DNA from: an uncultured Bacilli bacterium | Lineage (GTDB): Bacteria > Bacillota_I > Bacilli_A > RFN20 > CAG-288 | Direction of reading: 5' to 3' | DNA: 10,370 nucleotides | Assembly: GCA_948525355.1 (NCBI GenBank) | Contig: CAOSOP010000028.1 | Coordinates: forward strand, 1 to 10,370 | In this document: piece by piece, positions 4,461-10,370 of the stretch | How positions within the stretch are numbered: the first letter of the stretch is position 1 | Layout: every line of letters starts with the position of its first letter | The notes under the pieces: model-generated | What the model was told of the DNA's origin: nothing | The model's database searches: none | What the model saw: the letters and a program-made list of their open reading frames with translations, nothing else | Made by a program: the position numbers and the translations under genes

Positions 4461-5726
4461 ATGAATGAACCATTAGCATATAGAATGAGACCTAAAACCT
4501 TAGACAAAGTTCTAGGACAAAAGAAATTAGTTAGCAAAGGTGGGTTTCTTTATAATTGTATTGAGGCGAATAGTGCTGTAAACATGATATTTTTTGGTCC
4601 ATCAGGATCTGGTAAAACAACAATTGCAGAAGCATTTGCAAATTCAATGAAAATGAACTTTATCAAGTTAAATGCAACTATAAACAAAAAAGAAGAACTA
4701 CTAGATGCAATTAATCAGTCAAGACTTATTCCGACAATTATTATGATAGATGAAGTTCATCGATTGAATAAGGATAAGCAAGATATACTTTTACCTTTTT
4801 TAGAAAATGGACAATTTATTTTTATTGGTGCAACAACTGCCAATCCTCTTTTATCCATTAATAAAGCAATAAGGTCAAGAACAAGACTTATTGAGATTAT
4901 GCCATTAGATAAAGAAGATATATTGATTGGTCTAAAACGCGCTATTGAGAGCGAAAACGGTTTAAATAACAAAAGAAAGTTTACTGAAGAAGCATTAAAA
5001 TACATTTCAACAATAGCTGGTGGAGATTTGCGCTATGCTTATAATATTTTGGAAACATCATCACTATCATTTTTAAAAGATCACTTAATCGATATAGATG
5101 ATATCAAAGAATTAAACTATATACCTAATAGTCATTCTGATTTAAATGATGATCAACACTATGATACAGTTTCAGCACTTCAAAAATCTATTAGAGGTAG
5201 TCAAGTTGATGCTGCAATATTCTATTTAGCAAAACTTCTTGAGTCAAATGACTTAGAAGGAATAACAAGAAGATTAATGGTTACAGCCTACGAAGATATT
5301 GGTTTAGCATCACCATCTGCAGTAGATAGATGTTATAATGCTTGCCAAGTTGCACTTAATGTTGGTCTTCCAGAAGCAATGATTCCATTAGGTTTTACAG
5401 TTGTCGATTTAGCTTTATCACCAAAATCAAAATCAGCTGCACTAGCAATAGAAAAAGCATACGACTATGTAAAAAGCAACCCAACATATGTAAGAGATTA
5501 CTTAAAACTAACTCCGGTAAATCTAAATCCAGATTATAAATATCCTTATGATAGAAGCGATTTGTGGGAAAAAATTGAATATATGCCTAGCGGATTGGAA
5601 GATTTAGAATTCTACGATCCACAATTAACATCTAAATACGAAAAAAATATTTTTGAAAACTATAAAAGGCTTAAATCTATTAGACGTTCAAGCGATTTAA
5701 AGTCACTTAAGGAAAACAAAGAATAG
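4461..5726 (+). CDS. rarA: RarA/MgsA-type replication-associated AAA+ ATPase
   Basis: A 421-residue AAA+ ATPase of the RarA/MgsA/WRNIP1 group that acts at stalled replication forks, related to clamp loaders and RuvB. The N-terminus has PLAYRMRPKTLDKVLGQ (4-20, the usual Box II region). Walker A is GPSGSGKT at 46-53, Walker B IMIDEVH at 94-100, sensor 1 GATT at 123-126 and the arginine-finger segment RSRTR at 138-142. The C-terminal tetramerisation domain follows, with SIRGSQVDAAIFYLAKLLE and the ARRLM-like TRRLMVTAYEDIGLA, both family hallmarks. The length is normal. No ribosome binding site precedes the ATG. The TAG stop abuts the end of cassette B, which lies convergently. Confidence 0.95.
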   Translation: MNEPLAYRMRPKTLDKVLGQKKLVSKGGFLYNCIEANSAVNMIFFGPSGSGKTTIAEAFANSMKMNFIKLNATINKKEELLDAINQSRLIPTIIMIDEVHRLNKDKQDILLPFLENGQFIFIGATTANPLLSINKAIRSRTRLIEIMPLDKEDILIGLKRAIESENGLNNKRKFTEEALKYISTIAGGDLRYAYNILETSSLSFLKDHLIDIDDIKELNYIPNSHSDLNDDQHYDTVSALQKSIRGSQVDAAIFYLAKLLESNDLEGITRRLMVTAYEDIGLASPSAVDRCYNACQVALNVGLPEAMIPLGFTVVDLALSPKSKSAALAIEKAYDYVKSNPTYVRDYLKLTPVNLNPDYKYPYDRSDLWEKIEYMPSGLEDLEFYDPQLTSKYEKNIFENYKRLKSIRRSSDLKSLKENKE

Positions 5727-5727
5727 C

Positions 5728-5741
5728 TTCGCCTTTTTGCG
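5728..5741 (-). repeat. 3' boundary core of cassette B
   Basis: CGCAAAAAGGCGAA on the minus strand, identical to the cores ending cassettes A and C, with the same TCGC/GCGA mini-stem as cassette A. One G separates it from CTA, the reverse complement of the rarA TAG stop. Confidence 0.8.
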
Positions 5742-6060
5742 AGCTGTTTATAGGCCAATTTTCCGGTATTTTTATGTCGCTTCCAGCGTAGATTTGACGG
5801 TCGTAAAGCCAGCTATCTGACACGGTTTGAGTAGTACCGATGTAGACTCTTGGGTAATAGTTTGAAGTGCAATTTGAATAGTTATAGTGATACATATGAT
5901 GTGCTTGATTACTGAGATTTAAGCCAGAAACAACTTGTAAGTTTCCATTGGGGTTGTTTCCTATATTAATGCTGGAAATCGTAACTGGATTAGTTGACCA
6001 TGGTGATAACGCCAGTTGTCCTCGATTAGTAACTTCGTATCTGGTAGGAGCCCCGCCTTC

Positions 6061-6117
6061 AACGCCCACCCCATTTCGTCCGCTGCCAGGGGCAGCTTCC
6101 TCAACGGGGTGGGTGTT
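6061..6117 (-). repeat. GC-rich hairpin at the 5' end of cassette B
   Basis: Arms 6061-6075 (AACGCCCACCCCATT) and 6103-6117 (AACGGGGTGGGTGTT) pair at 13 of 15 positions, with one further G·T and one A·C. The apex has a nested perfect 6-bp stem, GCTGCC/GGCAGC, with a 3-base loop (6082-6096). The nested stem encodes A-A-P-G-S, in the same register as in cassettes A and D. Weaker C-run/G-run pairing continues outward towards the CTCACCCCCAC start. Confidence 0.85.
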
Positions 6118-6133
6118 GTTGGTGGGGGTGAGA

Positions 6134-8218
6134 TTATAAGTCTAGCAACTCTTTTTCAAACATTTTATAGTCACCATCACTAGGCATTCTTAAATCTCCT
6201 CTAGGTGATATTGAAATCTGAGTAGCCTTTATTCCATCAGGTAAACAAGAACGTTTAAACTGTGAATTAATAAATCTTTTATAAAAAACTATTAACCATT
6301 TTTTTATAATCTCATGGTCATAGTTTTTAAATGCTTTTTTTGCAAGAAAGAAAACTTTCTTTGGTGAATAACCATATTTTAAAATTTGGAAAATAAAGAA
6401 ATCATGTAATTCATATGGTCCAATTATATCTTCAGTCCTTTGAGTGATCTCTTTTTCACTATCTGCAATTAATTCTGGTGATATTGGTGTATTAATTATA
6501 TCTAAAAGTATTGAGGATAGATTTTTATTGCATTTAGCATAATATCTTACCAACTCTTTAACTAATGTCTTAGGAATTGAAATATTTACCGCATAATTTG
6601 ACATATGATCTCCATTATATGTCGACCATCCTAAGCACGCTTCTGACAAATCTCCAGTTCCAATTACAAGCCCATTTTTCATGTTCGCAACATCCATTAA
6701 TATTTGTGTTCTTTCTCGTGCCTGCGCATTTTCATATGCAATATCTTTTTCTTCATCATTATGACCTATTGAATTCAAATGTAAATTTACGCTTTCCTTT
6801 ATATCAATAACACTAAAATCAACATTTAAAACTTCAGCAAGTTTGCTTGCATTATCTGCAGTAGTTTTGCTTGTGCCAAAGCATGGCATTGAAATAGCAA
6901 TAACATCACTATTAATTTTACCTAATACCTTCATTGCTTCTATACAAACAATTAGTGCTAAAGTCGAATCTAAGCCACCAGAGAGTCCTAAAACAGGCCT
7001 TGCGTTAATATGTTTAAGTCTTTGTGCTAAAGCATGAGCCTGTATATCAAGAATTTCTTGATATTTTTCATCACTTCCCAAAAAAGGATATGCATTAATT
7101 TTTTCTTCAAACATATCTTCACATTCAATATCACAAAGAATATTTTTGCATGTGTTTTTTAAAATTTTTGAGAACTTCATTTGCCTATCCCTTAATAGTG
7201 GTTCAATATCTATATCTGCAAAAATACTTTCTGTATCGTATAATTTATTTTCTTTAATTAAATAGCCACCATTATAAATATAACTTGCCCCACCATATAA
7301 AACATCTGTTGTGCTTTCGTTTTGCCCAGCAGAACAATAGATGTAGGCGACATTAAGTTTAGATGATGTAACTGATATTAAATCTTTTCTAAATCTATTT
7401 TTACCCGCTAATTCATTAGAAGCAGATAGATTGCATATTATAGTTGCATTAGATTTAGCTAAATCAATGCTTGGAGAATCATAAGTCCACAAATCTTCAC
7501 AAATCTCTATTCCAACTCTAATATTTGGATTATCCTTAGCAACAAATATAATTCTTGTACCATAACTAACTCTCTCTCCATCAATATCTATTTCTCCATT
7601 TACACCCGCACCAGAAGAAAAATGCCTTCCTTCATAAAACTCTTTATAGTTAGGCAGTTGAGACTTTAAAACTATACCAAGAATATGGCCATTATTAATT
7701 GCTGCCGCAGCATTATATAATCTACCATCAATCGAGATAGGTAATCCTATTATGACTAAAGCTTTAAGTCCTTTGGTAAACTTTTTTAAATCGATGAGTG
7801 CATTTAATGAATTGTTTATTAATGAAGACTGAAAAAACATATCAGAACAAGAATAACCTGTAAGAGTTAGTTCAGAGAAAACCATTATTTTTTCTTTATT
7901 CTTTTTCCCTATTTCAATTTCCTTTTTTATCTTATCCAAATTGTCCTTTACATTTAAGACACTCGTTTCAATAGTATGACATCCAACACGAACAAAATTA
8001 AATGTGTTAGTATAGTTAATAAAAGATGAATCAACAGTTTGCAATTCATTATCATATGAAACAGCATATTTCGTTTGAAAAACTTCATCTGACATAATAA
8101 CCAAATCATTTGTGCCATTTTTAGTTATATAAATAGGTTCTTTATAATAATTACATAACTCACTTATCTTATTTGTATCACGCAATATAGTAATAGGTTC
8201 AATAATAACTTTTTTCAT
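6134..8218 (-). CDS. nadE: Glutamine-dependent NAD+ synthetase with N-terminal Phd/YefM-like domain
   Basis: A 694-residue protein in three parts. Residues about 4-51 (PITILRDTNKISELCNYYKEP, then IYITKNG, LVIMSDEVF) follow the Phd/YefM antitoxin pattern. After a 20-residue linker, a nitrilase-type glutaminase domain starts near 74: its triad is Glu116 (FSELTLTGY), Lys185 (LKSQLPNY) and Cys240 (IEICEDLW). The synthetase domain (about 385-694) has the P-loop SGGLDST at 413-419, ELAD-like GTGDLSEACLGW at 520-531 and the C-terminal FKRSCLPDG. It makes NAD+ from deamido-NAD+, ATP and glutamine, with ammonia channelled internally. AAAGGAG (8232-8226) and ATG 8218 fix the start, and no Met precedes the glutaminase domain, so the fusion is genuine. 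Two-domain NadE proteins of this type are usually about 640-680 residues. Confidence 0.95.
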   Translation of the reverse strand: MKKVIIEPITILRDTNKISELCNYYKEPIYITKNGTNDLVIMSDEVFQTKYAVSYDNELQTVDSSFINYTNTFNFVRVGCHTIETSVLNVKDNLDKIKKEIEIGKKNKEKIMVFSELTLTGYSCSDMFFQSSLINNSLNALIDLKKFTKGLKALVIIGLPISIDGRLYNAAAAINNGHILGIVLKSQLPNYKEFYEGRHFSSGAGVNGEIDIDGERVSYGTRIIFVAKDNPNIRVGIEICEDLWTYDSPSIDLAKSNATIICNLSASNELAGKNRFRKDLISVTSSKLNVAYIYCSAGQNESTTDVLYGGASYIYNGGYLIKENKLYDTESIFADIDIEPLLRDRQMKFSKILKNTCKNILCDIECEDMFEEKINAYPFLGSDEKYQEILDIQAHALAQRLKHINARPVLGLSGGLDSTLALIVCIEAMKVLGKINSDVIAISMPCFGTSKTTADNASKLAEVLNVDFSVIDIKESVNLHLNSIGHNDEEKDIAYENAQARERTQILMDVANMKNGLVIGTGDLSEACLGWSTYNGDHMSNYAVNISIPKTLVKELVRYYAKCNKNLSSILLDIINTPISPELIADSEKEITQRTEDIIGPYELHDFFIFQILKYGYSPKKVFFLAKKAFKNYDHEIIKKWLIVFYKRFINSQFKRSCLPDGIKATQISISPRGDLRMPSDGDYKMFEKELLDL

Positions 8219-8225
8219 AATTACG

Positions 8226-8267
8226 CTCCTTTGTACATTATTATAGCATAAAAATGAACAAATACAA
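8226..8267 (-). promoter_or_regulatory. nadE promoter and ribosome binding site
   Basis: On the minus strand: TTGTAT (8267-8262) as a weak -35, a 16-base spacer, a perfect TATAAT (8245-8240), then AAAGGAG (8232-8226) seven bases before the ATG. The -35 sits just past the stop of the upstream flavoprotein gene, so nadE can be transcribed separately from that operon. Confidence 0.65.
8230..8262. promoter_or_regulatory. Inverted repeat bracketing the nadE -10 (candidate operator)
   Basis: TTTGTACATT (8230-8239) and AATGAACAAA (8253-8262) are inverted repeats matching at 9 of 10 positions, with 13 bases between. Half-sites are 23 bp apart centre to centre, about two helical turns, and the -10 lies in the spacer. 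Phd-type antitoxins repress from palindromes over their own promoters, and nadE itself carries such a domain, so this is a candidate autoregulatory site. Confidence 0.4.
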
Positions 8268-8272
8268 GTTAA

Positions 8273-9349
8273 TCAGTGTTTTCCAGCTTTGATTCCGCTC
8301 AAAATTGCAAAAGAAATATTATAGCCACCACAGATGCCCGATAAGTCGATTGCCTCTCCACCAAATGAAATAGATTCATCAAGCAAATATTTACAATTAC
8401 TTTTATTAATTAATTTAAAATCAATTCCACCACGACTGATTTGAGATTCTTTAAAAGAAGGTAATTTCTTGATTTTAAACTTAATCACACCATCAACGAT
8501 TCTTAAATCTTTCAAACAATCAACGATTTTAGGTGGAAGATATGATGAATAGTTTTTTCTATCACGTGCTGTATTATTTTTGTATTCAGCAAAATCAAAA
8601 CTAATCGTTGCATCGTCCGCTAATAAACTAGCATTAAAGATTGCTATTCCCGATAACTTTTTATCCTTAAATAACAGTTCACCATATTCTTCGTAATGAA
8701 AACCATTATCAAATGATAGTTTTCCTTTAACTTTTACACCACTAAGCCTCAACGGCCAGCTAAAATCAACCACAACCGGTCCTAACGCTGGGATGAACCT
8801 ATTAAAGCCTTTAAAACACGAGAGAAAGGTTGATTCTTCTCTATCATAACTTATGCCACCTGTAGAAATAAAAAGATTAGTATAGGTATACTTAGAACTT
8901 GCACCATATATAGTTTTATTTTTGCTATCCACATCTATAACTTTATCAATTATTATTTTCAATCTTTTTTGGTTTTTCTTATCAAAGACAAAATTCAATA
9001 AATTATTTAAAAAAGAACTTGCATTGAGTGAAAATGGATATGCTCGTCCCTCATCATCATAATACAAGTCTAAATTAATAGCTGAGAGAAAATCTTCAAA
9101 TAAAACTTTATCATTCAAATCAAATATATTAGATTTAAATTCATTATTTAAACGATAACAAATTTTCTTTTCATTAATATTAAATATAGATGAATTTGAA
9201 ATATTACATCTTCCATTTCCAGAAACCAGAATTCTTTTACCATAATCCTTTGTATCAGTGATTATAATTATATCATCATCAGTATACTTTAATTTGCTAT
9301 ATACAAAAGCCAATCCAGAAACACCAAGACCTACAACTGTACTTATCAC
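8273..9349 (-). CDS. HI0933/YhiN-family FAD-dependent oxidoreductase
   Basis: A 358-residue flavoprotein of the HI0933-like family (members are annotated as NAD(P)/FAD-dependent or aminoacetone-oxidase-type enzymes; the true substrate is unknown). It has a nucleotide-binding GLGVSG at 7-12, the family signature GKRILVSGNGRCNISN at 37-52, DEGRAYPFS at 99-107, STGGISY at 162-168, GELLFKDKKLSGIAIFNAS at 223-241, and C-terminal GGEAIDLSGICGGYN at 330-344, which contacts FAD in relatives. It is shorter than usual (about 400-420), with losses spread through the middle rather than at the ends. The GTG start overlaps the TGA of the upstream gene (GTGA), so the two are translationally coupled. Confidence 0.88.
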   Translation of the reverse strand: MISTVVGLGVSGLAFVYSKLKYTDDDIIIITDTKDYGKRILVSGNGRCNISNSSIFNINEKKICYRLNNEFKSNIFDLNDKVLFEDFLSAINLDLYYDDEGRAYPFSLNASSFLNNLLNFVFDKKNQKRLKIIIDKVIDVDSKNKTIYGASSKYTYTNLFISTGGISYDREESTFLSCFKGFNRFIPALGPVVVDFSWPLRLSGVKVKGKLSFDNGFHYEEYGELLFKDKKLSGIAIFNASLLADDATISFDFAEYKNNTARDRKNYSSYLPPKIVDCLKDLRIVDGVIKFKIKKLPSFKESQISRGGIDFKLINKSNCKYLLDESISFGGEAIDLSGICGGYNISFAILSGIKAGKH

Positions 9350-10233
9350 TTAAATAACTCCGCTTCAACAGCACCACTTCCTTCGATTAAATCAAGTTCC
9401 ACAGATCCATTTTTAATTTTTAAGAGCGATGGCGTGAATTTTATTGTAATATCCCTATAATCAGTTATCCCCTTATATCCTTCTTCTCTTTTTTCACCTA
9501 TTATTTCACTCACAATATCTAAATTTACCAAATAGAGTTTTGTATTATCGCTTTCAAGATAGAAGAAAATTGCTTGTGATATAGATTTACATGCAGCACA
9601 AGACTTTGTGTAATAATAAACATAATATTCTTCTTCTGGTCTATTCAATTGTTCACTGGCACTATTAATCGTATTTTCTTTATAATCAGCATAATCCTTA
9701 AGTCTCAAACTCTCTTTAATAACCGTATCTTCAGCTGTAGAAGACTTAACTTTCTTGTTATCAATCAATAATAAGGTTCCAGAAGTTTTAACAATAAGAT
9801 CATTGTAATTATCAATATCTGTAAAAGAATCAGGTTCTTTTTCATCGGAACTAAACAAACTATTTATACTAGCAAAATATATTGGAACACTATATTTACT
9901 ACCACCAATATCATTAATATCCGCATAATCAAACAAAGTCGGTTTCAATTCATTGCACTTCTTATCATTCAAGTAATAAAAAATATAATATCTATCAAAT
10001 GATCTATTCAACTGGTCTTCTTTTTTCGATATAGTCAAATAATCAGAATACTTTTTTTGATCAGCCACAACAACATCGGCTATACACAAAGAAACACCAG
10101 CAATAATCAAAAAAGCACAAATTATATAATAAACCATCCTAGCCTTAAACAACTCTTTAAAATTATATGGTTTAGTTTTCTTTATTGAACTATCTTGACT
10201 AAATATCGTTCCGTTATTATTTTCTTCATTCAT
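9346..10233 (-). CDS. Membrane-anchored protein with two thioredoxin-like domains
   Basis: A 295-residue protein. A short Asn-rich cytoplasmic N-terminus with basic residues (KKTKPYNFKELFKAR) precedes one transmembrane helix (about 34-56), which places the rest outside the membrane. Two repeats follow. The first (about 73-163: DQLNR, RYYIFYY, Cys93, SGTLLLIDNKKV) has lost both the CxxC pair and the cis-Pro. The second (about 194-290: EQLNR, EYYVYYY, SCAACKS at 211-217, FTPSLLKIKNG at 266-276) retains CxxC and cis-Pro. It is probably an extracytoplasmic thiol-disulfide protein; its partner is unknown. The ATG at 10233 is chosen because a promoter lies seven bases upstream; the frame stays open further upstream only because it enters cassette D DNA. 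It is the first gene of an operon with the flavoprotein. Confidence 0.72.
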   Translation of the reverse strand: MNEENNNGTIFSQDSSIKKTKPYNFKELFKARMVYYIICAFLIIAGVSLCIADVVVADQKKYSDYLTISKKEDQLNRSFDRYYIFYYLNDKKCNELKPTLFDYADINDIGGSKYSVPIYFASINSLFSSDEKEPDSFTDIDNYNDLIVKTSGTLLLIDNKKVKSSTAEDTVIKESLRLKDYADYKENTINSASEQLNRPEEEYYVYYYTKSCAACKSISQAIFFYLESDNTKLYLVNLDIVSEIIGEKREEGYKGITDYRDITIKFTPSLLKIKNGSVELDLIEGSGAVEAELFK

Positions 10234-10240
10234 AAATATA

Positions 10241-10269
10241 AGTCTACAATAAGTTAATATAATTATCAA
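10241..10269 (-). promoter_or_regulatory. Promoter of the thioredoxin-like gene, leaderless
   Basis: On the minus strand: TTGATA (10269-10264, 5 of 6 to the -35 consensus), exactly 17 bases, then TAGACT (10246-10241), then seven bases to ATG 10233. There is no Shine-Dalgarno sequence. The geometry puts the transcription start at the initiation codon. Confidence 0.65.
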
Positions 10270-10296
10270 GTATAACATAAGTTGAAATTCACTCCC

Positions 10297-10370
10297 CTCG
10301 CCACCACTAACTCCCACACCTCCGAGGGAGCTTCCCCCGGAAGCGGACGAGGAGGTGTGGGAGGAAGTGG
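10297..10370 (+). pseudogene. 5' end of a coding cassette (cassette D, partial)
   Basis: From CTC at 10297 the plus strand encodes LATTNSHTSEGASPGSGR followed by a Gly-rich GGVGGS up to the window edge. This matches cassette A in length and register up to PGSGR (18 residues in each). The DNA core CTCGCCACCAC matches CTCGCCCCCAC (A) and CTCACCCCCAC (B). No start codon precedes it: the same frame has a TAA at 10273-10275. The variable region and 3' core lie beyond the window. Unlike A and B it lies upstream of a divergent gene's promoter, about 28 bases beyond the -35, rather than behind a stop codon. Confidence 0.6.
10304..10370 (+). repeat. GC-rich hairpin at the 5' end of cassette D
   Basis: CTCCCACACCTCC (10311-10323) and GGAGGTGTGGGAG (10351-10363) are a perfect 13-bp inverted repeat. 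Past an AA/GA mismatch a further CCACT (10304-10308) pairs with AGTGG (10366-10370), reaching the window edge. The apex holds the perfect nested stem GCTTCC/GGAAGC with loop CCC (10330-10344). Confidence 0.9.

Larger units (their letters stand above)
5707..6132 (-). pseudogene. Complete promoterless coding cassette (cassette B)
   Basis: The module proper is 6132-5728 on the minus strand (405 bp, 135 codons). Its reading frame then runs 21 bases through the end of rarA in reverse before meeting TAA at 5709-5707. It begins LTPTNNTHPVEEAAPGSGR, continues with a Gly-rich stretch, and aligns with cassette A throughout: conserved W, LN, QA, an S-x-C and YxGTxQT in the middle, then DRQIYAGSDIK, PENWP and SQKGE at the end. 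The last 75 bases are 64/75 identical to cassette A, with several third-position silent differences, which indicates a coding history. There is no start codon; the first base of the core follows the nadE stop by one base. The 407-base gap between rarA and nadE holds only this cassette. Confidence 0.75.

Noticed and set aside
9346..9349. UGA recoded as Trp (Mollicutes-like code)
   Set aside because: TGA stops at ylbE and the thioredoxin-like gene overlap the next gene's start as in normal operons, and Trp codons in conserved positions are TGG.
10234..10317. Longer start of the thioredoxin-like gene at GTG 10317
   Set aside because: The extra 28 codons would run through the promoter (-35 TTGATA, -10 TAGACT) and into cassette D hairpin DNA; the cassette's own coding strand there is the opposite one.

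Overview
The window is AT-rich, with GC-rich islands, and reads as a chromosomal segment of a low-GC Gram-positive bacterium (Bacillota, class Bacilli). The ylbD-ylbE-ylbF gene order, the GGAGG-type ribosome binding sites and the YjcZ-like small peptide point there. A compact, probably uncultured gut lineage of the RF39/Erysipelotrichia kind is my guess, not something the sequence proves. The code is standard: TGA stops overlap the next start in three places and Trp is TGG.

Layout, left to right: the tail of a repeated cassette (C); the minus-strand operon ylbD-ylbE-ylbF; a small Cys-rich membrane peptide and peptide deformylase (def) on the plus strand; cassette A; a minus-strand GNAT acetyltransferase, mnmA (tRNA 2-thiolation) and dtd (D-aminoacyl-tRNA deacylase); divergent rarA; cassette B; on the minus strand, a glutamine-dependent NAD synthetase carrying an N-terminal Phd/YefM-like antitoxin domain, an HI0933-type flavoprotein, and a membrane-anchored protein with two thioredoxin-like domains; and the 5' end of cassette D. 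Most genes are housekeeping functions in protein maturation, tRNA quality, replication-fork maintenance and NAD synthesis.

The unusual content is the cassette family. Two complete copies (408 and 405 bp, both multiples of three) and two partial ones fill the gaps between ordinary genes. Each starts with a CTCRCCMCCAC core, runs into a long GC-rich hairpin that also encodes a Gly/Ser-rich stretch around a fixed PGSGR, continues with a variable coding region, and ends with a conserved block finishing at CGCAAAAAGGCGAA. They have no start codon, no promoter I can see, and no stop codon of their own. The hairpin arms differ in sequence between copies but keep their pairing. The simplest reading is a set of silent, recombinable or mobile coding modules for the C-terminal part of an unidentified, possibly surface, protein. 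The expressed locus and the mobilising enzyme are not in this window.

Other points of interest: the Phd-NadE fusion has a matching inverted repeat over its own promoter; a terminator hairpin contains the next gene's start codon; and several genes appear to be transcribed leaderless.
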